64,000 nucleotides of DNA from Ophthalmolycus amberensis (taxonomy: Eukaryota > Chordata > Actinopteri > Perciformes > Zoarcidae), in NCBI GenBank assembly GCA_024529925.1, contig JAFEUB010001215.1, forward strand, positions 2,091,001-2,155,000, read 5' to 3'. The position numbers were made by a program, and so were the translations under genes. This document shows, piece after piece, positions 1-50,680 of this stretch. Under the pieces are notes generated by a model. The model did not search any database. It was not told the DNA's origin and saw only the letters and a list, made by a program, of their open reading frames with translations. The stretch's first letter is position 1; each line of letters begins with the position of its first letter.

Positions 1-175
1 AGTTGGGAGTGAGAACGGGTTGGAGGGGAACATTCATGCCAGGACAAAATAGTCAACAGAATGTTCAACATTTTTAGCTCAGTGTATGAAGTAACAGCAC
101 AAAAATAACCCGTATAAAAAGATTGGTATTTGTGTGCTTCAGCTCAAGTAACAGAACCTCCTTTGCTGCTGCAGC

Positions 176-575
176 ACTTCTTTATAAGGCTCAATGAACA
201 GCACAAGCTCTACTGTACTAGAGAGGCTCTGCATCCAAGTCTGTATTTTCCTTTCTAGGATCTCACATTACAGCAACTGTATTCTGCTTCTTCTTTTTGT
301 GCGCTTTTTGGCAAACCGATCAACAAATGACTCGTGATTCAGAGCCTTGTCGACTCAGTGCACCCAGAATTGCGCAGTCTCTCATTGGTTATGGTGGACC
401 TGAGGTAAGTTTTCAATGTAGAAAAACACAGCTCACAAGAAGCAGCACTCACTGGGATTGCGACTGCTATTTTGCAGAGTTTGAAGAGCTCTAAAAACAC
501 TTCTTTATATGGCTTGATGGACAGTACCAGCTCTACTGTACTAGAGGGTCATCTGCACTTTCCTTTCTAAAATGT
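176..575 (+). repeat. Diverged local duplication, two copies about 322 bp apart
   Basis: Positions about 176-262 and 499-575 share a run starting cttctttata, containing agctctactgtactagag, and ending with tttcctttcta. The copies differ by scattered substitutions and a small deletion. This is seen directly; its origin (tandem duplication or two repeat insertions) is unknown. Confidence 0.6.
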
Positions 576-1043
576 TGCTGAACTGATGTAGTTCATGCGC
601 CAAGTCATCAATGTTTTAATCAATTTACCGAAAAAAGCTGTTTCTTTCAGAAATGCATCTCTTTTCGGGTTTACAGCTCGGATGCTATTCAAGATGTCAA
701 TGGTGTGTTGTTTTTTGTAAAAACTTCTTCAGCCTCTCACAGATTCCCTTAAATCTCTTTCCTTTGTTTGCAAGACCTCAGATAAAAATAGCTTTTTTTA
801 CACATCGACTGTGTTTTTCTGTCTCTAAGTCTTCTTCCAGACATATAGAAGCATGCCTGCTCACACATGCATACATACACACAGTCATCTATGACAGAGA
901 GGCCCTTGATCGTTGTTGATCTTTATATAATTCCATAATAAGGCAAAGAAATCTCCCTGATTCATGTTGACTACAAAGCATCCTTTTTGTGCTGTTTTCA
1001 AATCCCGGTCCAAGTCTTTGTGATTTATGGTGAACTTTACAGT

Positions 1044-1047
<4 letters not shown>

Positions 1048-1118
<71 letters not shown>

Positions 1119-1136
1119 TGTGTGTGTGTGTGTGTG
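1048..1136. repeat. (GT)n microsatellite
   Basis: An almost unbroken GT dinucleotide tract of about 88 bp, with one TATG interruption near 1111. It has no gene context that I can identify. Confidence 0.95.
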
Positions 1137-4100
1137 CTGAAGAGGCGCCAGCTTCAGAGCTCGCCTGACTGTTTTGTCTTTTAATTAAGGAACATTCCTC
1201 TTTTTTTCTGCCCTTGAATGTTATGGCTCAAACACCCACACGGCACCTCCAAGTTACTGGACATATAGAGTTTATTCAAATGTGCACCCCTTATTGGCAT
1301 ATGCATCCAAAGGCTGTTTATTCATTGCATGTAAAGATGCTCCATGTTAACTTGTTTTGCCATTTTGTCTCCAGTTCCTCCTGTTTTCTCAGGTTCTCCC
1401 ACTAGACTGAATTTACTGGAACTATACTTCTCTCTGTGTTCAGCTCCTGGTGGGAAGCCAAAACAGCAGTAAGACAGGAAAGAGCTCTTTGGATCCGTTT
1501 TACAGTCATTTACTGTACATGCCTCCACCAATGACACCAGAGGAGAGCAGCTGTTTGGTCAAAGTTTCCATGCTTGTTGATGGAAAGCGTTACAAAGAGA
1601 AGCAGAGGGAGACAGGCCAACCTAGAGGATCGAAGTGAAGGAAACTCCACTTGGTCTTGTTTTTGCAGTATCGTTGAGTAAAGAAATGTATAAATCAACC
1701 TCAAACAAGTAAAAGAGGGTCACAGATCTTTTTCAAAACGAGTGTTTCCTTAGGTTGCAACCCAAAAGGTTTGAGAGAAATACCCATTAAAGTCCATTAT
1801 TTGAACATGTAAGCCAAAAAAATGAAAAAGAATCCTCAATAAAATCTTCCTGAGATTGTAAAAGTGGATCACAGATCACAGAAACATGTCCCACGTGTTA
1901 CCGGTTGAGGCAGCGTTTTCATCGAAATTCAAGTCTCGCTATCTTTAATAGAGTTTGTGAGCACACAGACAGGCACACAAACAGACATGTGCACACAGTA
2001 AACAGTACAAAAAGGATAAAATCAACAAGAAAGCAGTGTGGCATTTGTTTTTAGACATAATTACCTTCACTGCTATAACGGTTTCATTAAATACTGATCC
2101 AAATGATGGTTTAAATATCTATGAACCCGGACAGGCTTGCATTTTGTGTGTGAATGCATGCAATGGTGAATTGCACAGCCATCACACACACACACACGTG
2201 CTCAAACGCTGACCGACGTCCCACACAGCTGAATGAGGGTTCAAAGGTCACAGAGAGAGCCTGCAGCTGACCCCGGAGCTGCATAGCTTCACCATGATCT
2301 GCGGCATCTGCTCAGCCTTACTCACCTTCAGTCACCAACTGAGCACATGTGTAGACTTGTTGACTTGCCCATGAAATGAATGTGTCATTAGCAGCTTTTA
2401 AAGAACTTTTTTTTTTTTATCTAAATGTCCATTTTTCATTCTTTTTCGCTGTCTTAACGCTCACTGGTTTGAGTCATCTGGTTCAGTGCAGGGCCTGTGC
2501 CCCTGTTATGGTTTCCCTGTTATCACTTCATTTCACTATGGCGGGGTTGAAAGACCCGGCCAATAACAGTGGAGTTTGGAGGATTTGAGAATGTGTGCAA
2601 CTACATGAGGACTGGGTAGCTGTGAGGGATGGGGGGGGGGGGATGGGGGGTAGTAATGAGACCCGGCAGACAGAGAGACAGACACCTTTTCAGCAAACCC
2701 CTGACCTCTGACCAGAAATATGTAGACACACACACACAAACACACACATTTCTTAAATGGGGAGTGTTTTCAAGAGAGCCAGATTCATTTTTTTATTAAC
2801 TTCAGATCTTTAAAGGAGCTGAATTGTCGTTTGAATGTCTGAAGACGTTTGCATTATTGTAGTTGCCGATACCCGCCTCCCTCCCCCTCCGTCTGAGCTC
2901 CCTACTCTGTAATTTTGGTTTTGGGGTGTAGGCTTCTTCCTGAGGACTAAACAGAGAAGACTCCATACTACATAGAAACTGTCTCTGACCACAGAGGGGG
3001 GAAAAACACAGAAAACCTCAGTTGTGGACATAGCATATCATGCAATAATAATGAACTGTGCCTTCTTCAAGATGGCACCAAAATCCATGGAAAATTATAG
3101 TCTGTCTCTGTGGTTTGTACATTTAGTAAAGACCTACACCGCTTCATAGCCTCTTTCAGCTCATTGTTTTCTGACACAAATGTAGTGTTTCAACTCAGTC
3201 TGGTGGAGTTGTTGGAGCCCAAATCTGAGCTAAAACAAACAACAATAAAAGCAATAATTTTTTTCTAGTGGCCAAAACAAAACTCCAAATGAATGCTCAT
3301 GTTTAAGGCATTTGCTATACCAACCTAAAATAAGATAATATGTCAATGTAGTGTCCACAGGTTGATTTTGAGTTTGATAAATAGTAAAAGAGAGAAATGG
3401 AAGGTAAAACATTATAAAAAGACAGAGTATTTGGTAGAAACAGACCAAAATAGAAAGAAACGGAGAAAGTGGGGGGTGATTTGATTCGTATATGTTCCAT
3501 CTTAACCGGGGAGGGGGCTGCGTTTCCAAGGATGTGGCTGTCTGTGGACTGTGGTTGGGATGAAAGGGAAGGAAGCCAGGCGGCCCTGAAGGAGTTCTCC
3601 CTGGATCTGTGGGGAACACACACACACACCAACACACACACACACACACATACTCACAAAGTCAACATGTATGTAAATGAGAGGCTATCCTCTGGTTCTG
3701 TTGAACAGATGGAGTTAATCGTTTCCATCCCTCTCGACGGGCCTATGTGCAACTCTCGGAGAAATCCGCTTCCATTACACAGACACATATCATGGAGCTT
3801 TTCTTTCTTTCCTTCCTTCTCCTCTCACTTCCAGAGTTACCCATAAAGGAGGTGAATACCCTCAAGGATAGATCAGCTACAGATGTTTCTGTGTGATTAA
3901 ATCTCGACATGGTGTAACATGCCTGCATGTCTCGGTTTTGACAATAGCTTTTTTTTCTATCTGTTGTGTCTTCTTTTATGTCTTAAGGGACCTTTTGCAT
4001 GTCTGTGCCCAGGGGCCCTTTGTCTCGTGTATATAATCCGCCCAGGATTGGACCAGCAGTAGTCTGGTGGGATGCTAGTATGAAGGAATGGAGAACTTCC

Positions 4101-5773
4101 ATCCGGTACGTAAATCCTCTTTGTTTAGATAAAGATTGAGAAGGAAAACAGTCTTGGCACAGCTGCAGAAATAGCTATAGTGCCACCTGGATCAACTTTA
4201 AGCCTAAACCAAACGAAAAGATGTTTATGTAACCTGAGTGCATCGCCGTGAGAATCAAGACGAAGTGACCCATCACTCGTGACAGATTGATTTGCTTTTG
4301 CTGCGGTGCAGTGAGACAACCTGACCCGCTGTGTTTATTTCGATTCGCCATCTCTTCAGTGTGACCTGTGTCCAATTTACCCCCCAAATCCTTTACCGTA
4401 AAATCCATACAGGTTTGTGGAGCACAGTGAAATAGATACAGGACTCTATCCTTTCCTCAGTGGAAACAAGAAGGTGGTGGTAGTTTTACTCTAATCCACA
4501 TGGACATTTGTAGGGTGTCCTTGGATTAATTCCACCTCAAAGGTCCTGGAGGGTCACACACCTGGAATCAATCCACTTTCTGCACCGGTACAAGCTTTAC
4601 CATGAGTTGTCAGACTTTAAAGATGCAAGCAGGGTTCTATCTGACAGTAATTTAATCTATTAAAAGCGTGTTTTTCTCTTGTTTTTTCTGTTTGTGACAG
4701 TAGTCTCTTTCTTTGCCACTCATGGCTCTACTTTGTTCAACTGGTTACAATCCAACGGCATCCATGTGAACAAAGACAGTGATTCAGTGGGTTCCAGGAA
4801 ACTATAATTTGACTTGGCATTAAGTGAACAGCATTAGCTTAAATTGATTCAGCACTTCATTTAGCATGGAGCTTAGACTTCCCAAATGATTTGCAATTAT
4901 CTTTTACAGGATGTTTTTTTTCATAGATTGTCTCCAGGATATTCGTATTTATGTACGCTGACTATAAATAAAATCATTGTTTCAAGTGTCAAAAGTCAGG
5001 ATAAACTCGAATTTGTTTGGAAGCAGAAGCATCCATTTAGTGGACACAATGGGAACCAAAACGCAACAATACTGAAGAAAATAAGAACAATCTAGTTCTC
5101 AGTGTAACAGTAAAGTGGCTCTTAGGCTGAAAGTACATCATAAAAACTAACTGTAGGTCAAAAAACAGAAGTAAGCATCCACTTCCTCTCAGCTTATATG
5201 TGCAGCAGCTGGCAATTTGTTTCATTTTATTAGACATCAGCCTGGTGCATGTATGGGCTCAAGCACAGATGATTATACTTGTTACATGAGCGGCACGACA
5301 TGTATACTTCCATTAGAAGTATATCAGGCCTTGTGATGAACAGAATCTGGCTTCGTGAAATGAAAAGAGAGACCAAATGAAAGGTAAAAGGAGGAGAAGA
5401 GGCTTTTTAAATGGTTTGGTTCTCATATAGGGGCCAATATACTGACTAAGACTGATAACATGGAGAAGATCAGTCTGTGACCATGTGACAGCAAGGTCAA
5501 TTTGTTTCAATACAACTTCATCATTGTTTAAAATACATCAGGAACGTATACTTCTTGAGCTCCATTGTCTGTTAAACCTTCTACTTCTTTGTTTGGAACT
5601 GCAGGAATACCATAAAACTGGCCATGAAATGCCATAAAATGAACATATTTTCTTCCTGACTTTCTGAACGAGGAATAGTATGAAAACATTACTTTATCTG
5701 CACTGGCAAATTTCAACAATCAAAGGCTTCAAAAATCTAACGTCCAAAGAATTTGCCCCTGTATACACACATG

Positions 5774-5775
<2 letters not shown>

Positions 5776-5820
<45 letters not shown>
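5776..5820. repeat. (CA)n microsatellite
   Basis: A perfect CA tract of about 22 units in the left non-coding region. Confidence 0.95.
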
Positions 5821-5822
<2 letters not shown>

Positions 5823-6898
5823 AAACTATATCCAGACCAGGTGTTGCTCTAGTGGTGCTGACAGGAATACCGTCCTATCAAAGCAAATGAAGCCGTCTAT
5901 CCAGTTGTAAATGTAATTAAACAAAACCACAGGAAGGATCCAGTATATCCTGCACGGCATATTGTATCACATAATCCAGTATTATACAGTGAAAATTAGT
6001 ATCTGTTTGATATGAGGAAAAACAATGAGTTCATACACATAATAACAATAATAATGAAAGTCCTCCATGACATGGCGAAAAGCGACATAACAAAAGAATC
6101 GCATTATTTACTACAGTCGAATCTGATACATTACAATTCAACACCGGTGTATTGTGTTCACATAATTCATTGGGTTCAAGCTTGAAGTAATTGAAGATTT
6201 AAAGTCTCTTCAAAGTTTAGGATTTGTTCCAAATGAGTCAAGATCCTGACATTTGCTGCTCACACATATGGCTTTAGTTAATCATTCTTAAACACAAGGA
6301 CACTGAAAACACAGACACAGCTGTTCAGTACCTGTGTTTTTATTTTTTTCTCTGGGAGAACCGTGGACAGTGGTGAGTCAGAGGAGTCCAAGCTGGAGGG
6401 CTCTGATGCCTCCTGTGTGACACACCGAGGAACAATGCCCTGGATTCTCCACAGAGGTCTGAAGAATGACATCACACTCTCACAGATTGCCAAAGGCACT
6501 TCTCAGTTTCTCAGTGATTTATGTTTTAGGTTAGTGTACTAAACTCAGATTTGATGGTGCTAAAATATATATACAGGGATGTCAACTCAGCAGTATGCAG
6601 TTGGATCCAACAATGAGGAGTTGTGTTAAGTTTCCCGTTTCCATCCCTCCGGGTGAAATGACTTGTTTTCTACTGTGCCTTCGAATAATAAGGGAAAGCG
6701 TTCTCAAAGACACAAATAGTATTTTTAAAGTGCACAGAAGATTCAGACCGGGCTTCAATAAAAAGCTGGTTTCAAGGTTTTAAGAGACTTTAAACATCTG
6801 TTTATAAACTCCCTCCAGACGCCTTGTCTGAAGGACAAAGTCTTTGACAAGAGACGTTGTAACAGCAGATTTTGTGCATGGAAAAAGAACACTGCACA

Positions 6899-6938
6899 TT
6901 GTGTGTGTGTGTGTGTGTGTGTGTGTGGGGGGGGGGGG
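6899..6938. repeat. (GT)n followed by an 11-base G run
   Basis: About 13 GT units run directly into a G homopolymer. It is a compound simple repeat in non-coding sequence. Confidence 0.9.
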
Positions 6939-7264
6939 TTAATTAAGAAATTGAAAATGGTAAAATCCCAACCATCAACCACACATAAAAGAGAGGAACC
7001 TGGAGGTGGTGGGGGTTGTAAAAACGTACCCCCAACCACCATTTGCATTTGTGATGACTCCAATATAGCAGTAAACTTTTTTCCAAAGGCCTGGTTTGTG
7101 CACGGGCTAGCAAGCAAACAAACACATGTTGCACGTGCACTCACACAATGTAACACCCATGGTTGCTGTGGTTCTCGACCTACTCTCTGAGTTCACAAAA
7201 TAAGAGTGGCAGCAGATCTACTGTTTGGATAAAAATCTGCTTCATGTTTAAGGACAAGACTCAG

Positions 7265-7560
7265 GGTCTACAGCTAGTGGCTCTGTGAGGCTGTACTGTA
7301 CTTATACCATAGCTACAGCCATACTTTGACATAAATGCTAATGCCGGCATGCTAATGTTACATCAATGATAATGCTAACATGCTAATGTAGCACAAAACA
7401 CAAAGTAAACCTGAGGCTTATGGTGATTCAGTTTTGCAGGTATTTACTCATGAATCCAAGGATTGGAAAAATTGAACATTTGATCTGATGGTGGAGCCAG
7501 ATACCAAGACAAAGGATCCCCTAGTTGTTATGATTCATCATAAGGGGGGCATGAATACCC
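7265..7560 (+). repeat. Dispersed teleost repeat, copy 1 (gctaacatgctaa family)
   Basis: The segment contains repeated gctaatg/catgctaat words, then a stretch reading tttgcaggtattta, then gattggaaaaattgaaca and a 'gatctgatggtggagcc' block. I recognise this order of blocks as a very common dispersed repeat of percomorph fish genomes; I have no agreed class name for it. Related fragments occur in this window near 41040, 57112, 59428 and 59862. Family assignment is from memory. Confidence 0.6.
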
Positions 7561-9439
7561 AACAGACTGCCAAAAGCCATGCCATTACATGCACATACAC
7601 ATGCACCCACCCATCTATTATCCCAGTCCTCAACCCTGCTAACTGCCCCTGGTGACTGATTCATGCAATATCAACATCTGCTGTAGATCGTTAAACTTCA
7701 CAGCACTGCAACTAATGCGAACTCATGAATCTCAAGTCAGGAATTTTGGTTGACATGGTGAAACAGAGTTTTATAAAACATACAGTCAGCTGATTTAATA
7801 AGTTTAACTGAGGTGAAAAGGTAAAGCAACATCAGAAAATATGTATTTAAGGGATTATAGAATCGTACAGTTTATGTAAATGAATAACTGACTTTGCAAC
7901 AAACAGTAACTTGACGCAAAAACTCTTTCAGGGTCCTTCTATTATTCCCACATACGTTTGCAATTCTACGTTTTTTTCTCACCCAAAATAGCTATGAAAC
8001 TGGGCCTTATGCTTTATTTCAGCCAAAAGCGGTCATACTAGTGGCACAAGAATTGGCACGTTTTCAACAGTAAGCAAGAGTCTGCCAGGATTCAGAAGTT
8101 ATCATGTACAGACTTTTGGAGACGATTCAATGTTAATTTTGGAAACCTCCGCAAAAAATATTCAACCGAAAGGCCTTGGTGATTTGTTTGGCTTTAACAA
8201 GGGGCGGTAATATAAGGTCTACATAATTAACAGGTTTAATTAGAGTGTCAGGTTTTTTTAAAAGTAATTCTTACATGTACGAGGAGGATGGCACTCTCCT
8301 TTTTTTCCTCCCTTCATTCATACTGGCTCCAAATGGAAAAACAGCAGATTGAGTTTGTGTCCTACATTAAAAAAAACAAAATGTGCCATTATAACAGAAG
8401 CCAAGAATGTGTCAAACTCATTTACAATCACTAGAAAATCCATTATTGGTGTGTTAGTCCGTCGTTGACTTTGTGCACAAAGAAATTGCATACCTCGTCT
8501 GCCAAAACAACCAAGTTGCATCGGAGTGTCCCATCAGTATTGGTCCAGGTTAAGGGGAATTGAAGTTGCACAATAGTGAAAGGCATTACTGTAATGATGT
8601 CAGTTGAACTCAGCAAGATCACGTGTTCATGCAAACATCAATACTCAACCAACCAGGGCTTTTCCCACATGCATGTGTTGTAAGAGATTATGCATATTCA
8701 TTTGCATGCCTTTATTCCTGCACACAATAATCCACTCACCCTCATTGTAAGTGCACTCTGTGTACCAAATGCTAAGCAAAATGGTTTTCTGAACTTTTGT
8801 CGACACAGAATAAGTAAGACTGAAAACAGCCTTTGAAGAGGAAGGTCATTTGTGCACCAGCCAGTAAATCCAAGGTAAATCCGGAACATATATAGAAAAC
8901 ACAGTCTAGAGCAGTCTCCCATAATTCATCACCAACAGAGATTCAAGGCTGACCACGATATTAAGGAGAAGGTGCTTCTTGCTTTCATACATACAGTACA
9001 CACACACACATATTGGGCAGTGCACACACGCATTGTGGAGATAACACATCCCTGCAGCTGTTGCAGGGAGTGAGTAATGGGTCGTGCCAGCTCCCAGGGT
9101 GCACTGTGGGAAAGAAGCTAACAGGGGAACAGCAGTATTGCATCATCACCATCCCTTTCACCTTGGATTCAGGTCAGTTGAATCCACTTTAATTGTAGTG
9201 CTTCCATTCAGAGTGCTCGCTGTCAGCTGACCTTTGATGCTGGTCTCTGTTGGCAAAGCAGGGCACACACAGTTACTGTTTCACGCCATCTGCTGGACAG
9301 TCACTGCAAGTGTAGAGATAAGGTTTGGGATCGTTTGGGTTGTTTTAAACTTTTACATATTTGTATATTATTAACAAGTAACTTTAAGGAACAAAAGCTA
9401 AATATTGCTTGTTTAAAAAGAATCAATGTGAAAAGAAGG

Positions 9440-9800
9440 GACTTCACCGGACATTATTAGGGACGTCTGACTTTGTTGCTAAGATAACCACAACAAACCA
9501 TTCAGCCGGAAAGAAATCCGTGATTGAGTTTTGCAAACATGAACTGCGTGCTGTAACGTCATGCAATGCGTATGTTTGGTCTTGACGTTTCATAATAAAT
9601 AAGGGACGGAGTCGTGAAGACGTGCGCGAGGATTCAAGACATTCCAAAGTAAGACTTTTGCATAAATCTTTTATTTCTTTGTTTACGACGAACACCGACG
9701 CAAACACAGTAACGTTACTTGCAAATAAAAGTCGTAAACTAGCGCGTACAGTTTTGAGCTAACGGTATGTGCACACATTTCACAATTTTACAAGTACAAT
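9440..9800 (+). promoter_or_regulatory. CpG-rich segment, candidate ccdc146 promoter / untranslated first exon
   Basis: About two dozen CpG dinucleotides occur in 360 bp, for example gtgcgcgagg, cgacgaacaccgacg and tagcgcgtac, whereas most of the window is CpG-poor. It also holds CRE-like half sites (taacgtcat near 9555, tgacgtt near 9583) and a donor-like aaagtaaga near 9654. It ends about 0.8 kb before the first coding exon of ccdc146, whose upstream edge looks like a splice acceptor (ttttgcattag, ending 10505). An untranslated exon here is therefore likely. This is an inference from composition and position, and no TATA box is evident. Confidence 0.35.
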
Positions 9801-10591
9801 TTTTTTCATTAAAACGCGAGAGAAAATCACTATCAGGGTTTTTAAATGTGTGAAAGTAATGCCAGTATGGCTGTCTGTCGGTGGAATGACATTGCATACC
9901 GCATGTAATATAACAAACAACACATTTGTCTACTTTTTTATTGTTAAAATGACCCAAAATGGGTTTGTTTATAATCACAAAAACGTGTCTTAATTCTAAT
10001 ATCTCCCGGAAACAGGTTTCCAACTCGAATCCTTCGCAATAAAAGCCAAAATAAACACTTATTTATTTAAGTGATACCCGTTTACTCTGCCTGTAATTTA
10101 TCGTCATATAATTATTATTATGTACTCTGTGTCGTTTATACAAAAAACACAAAAATCCAATTTAAATGTACTTACTGTATACTCGAATGTACCATACTTG
10201 CTAGTATTTCCGGTTTGCTAGTATTTCCAGGTAGTTGAGCTACAGCACCTTTTGCATCAAATTACCTTGTGACCCCTCCACTGATTATTTGCAGTAGCCT
10301 TGTTCACCTCTCAGGAAATTACAGAGAGATATTGCAAGATATCCATCATGCATAGTGTATTGCTGATGTTTGTTTAGTATCCTATTATAATTAGATTGCT
10401 CTCTCTCCCCTTGCTGTCCAGCTTCCTCCAATCATCTACCTCTCTATGTGTACGTTGATAGATGATTGGTTGATCGACTCTATCGCTCTCTATGTTTTGC
10501 ATTAGTGAGTCTATTTAAGGAGCAGCAGGACAGCAGCGATCCCAATAGAGGAGAAGTGGAGGTGGAAGAACAAGAGGAGGAGGAGAGGGGA

Positions 10592-50257
<39,666 letters not shown>

Positions 50258-50680
50258 AAAACCAGACACCTGTCGTCATAAACCTGTGGATGTTGGTCAA
50301 TGCTTGTCATTTGTATACAAATATATATTTCAGTGGTTTGACTCATTTCTGTCTCACACTTATTGATCCATCTGCTCTTTACACAACTCTCAGCGCCGCT
50401 CCCTTCTCCTCCTCCTCCTCCTCCTCCTCGTGTATGTTTGTGTCCTCGGTGTCCAGCATACCACTGCTGTTTTGTCATGTGAGAGCGTACTTGTGTACTA
50501 CATCTGGTTGTAATTTTGTTTTCCGTATTTTTTATTTATTTACTGGCAATAGCTTGTTTACACTCGTGCTTGCAGTAACACAACATATTTTAGGAGAGTG
50601 GAAAGGAAGACGGGGGAGATGAAATGTGTGTGTGTTGTTACATCATGTCCTCCAATAAAAAAAATACACATTTACTTCTG
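50258..50680 (+). terminator. ccdc146 3' UTR and polyadenylation signal
   Basis: AATAAA at 50654-50659 (tccaataaaaaaaatac) lies about 400 nt past the stop and is followed by a T/GT-rich stretch (gttcctctcgttttttgctt), as expected of a cleavage site. A (CTC)n run lies near 50405-50430. Confidence 0.6.

Larger units (their letters stand above)
1..9430. other. Intergenic / upstream non-coding region
   Basis: I see no supportable coding gene in this stretch. All open frames are short, lack recognisable motifs and are not bounded by convincing splice sites. It holds microsatellites (GT tract near 1049-1136, CA tracts near 3610-3650 and 5777-5820, GT plus G-run near 6900-6937), a diverged local duplication at 176-575 and a dispersed teleost repeat at 7265-7560. 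Two exon-like segments, near 260-411 (+) and 6332-6458 (-), are discussed elsewhere and left uncalled. A non-coding 5' exon of ccdc146 or of an unseen neighbour could lie here. Confidence 0.6.

Noticed and set aside
260..411. Exon-like stretch ending at a strong donor (gtaagt)
   Set aside because: No convincing coding frame across the stretch and no recognisable protein; it lies between two copies of a local duplication. Recorded only as a finding about the repeat.
1450..1638. 62-codon frame containing MPPPMTPEESSCLVKVSM
   Set aside because: It looked coding at first sight, but has no family match that I know, no donor or acceptor pair and no neighbouring exon.
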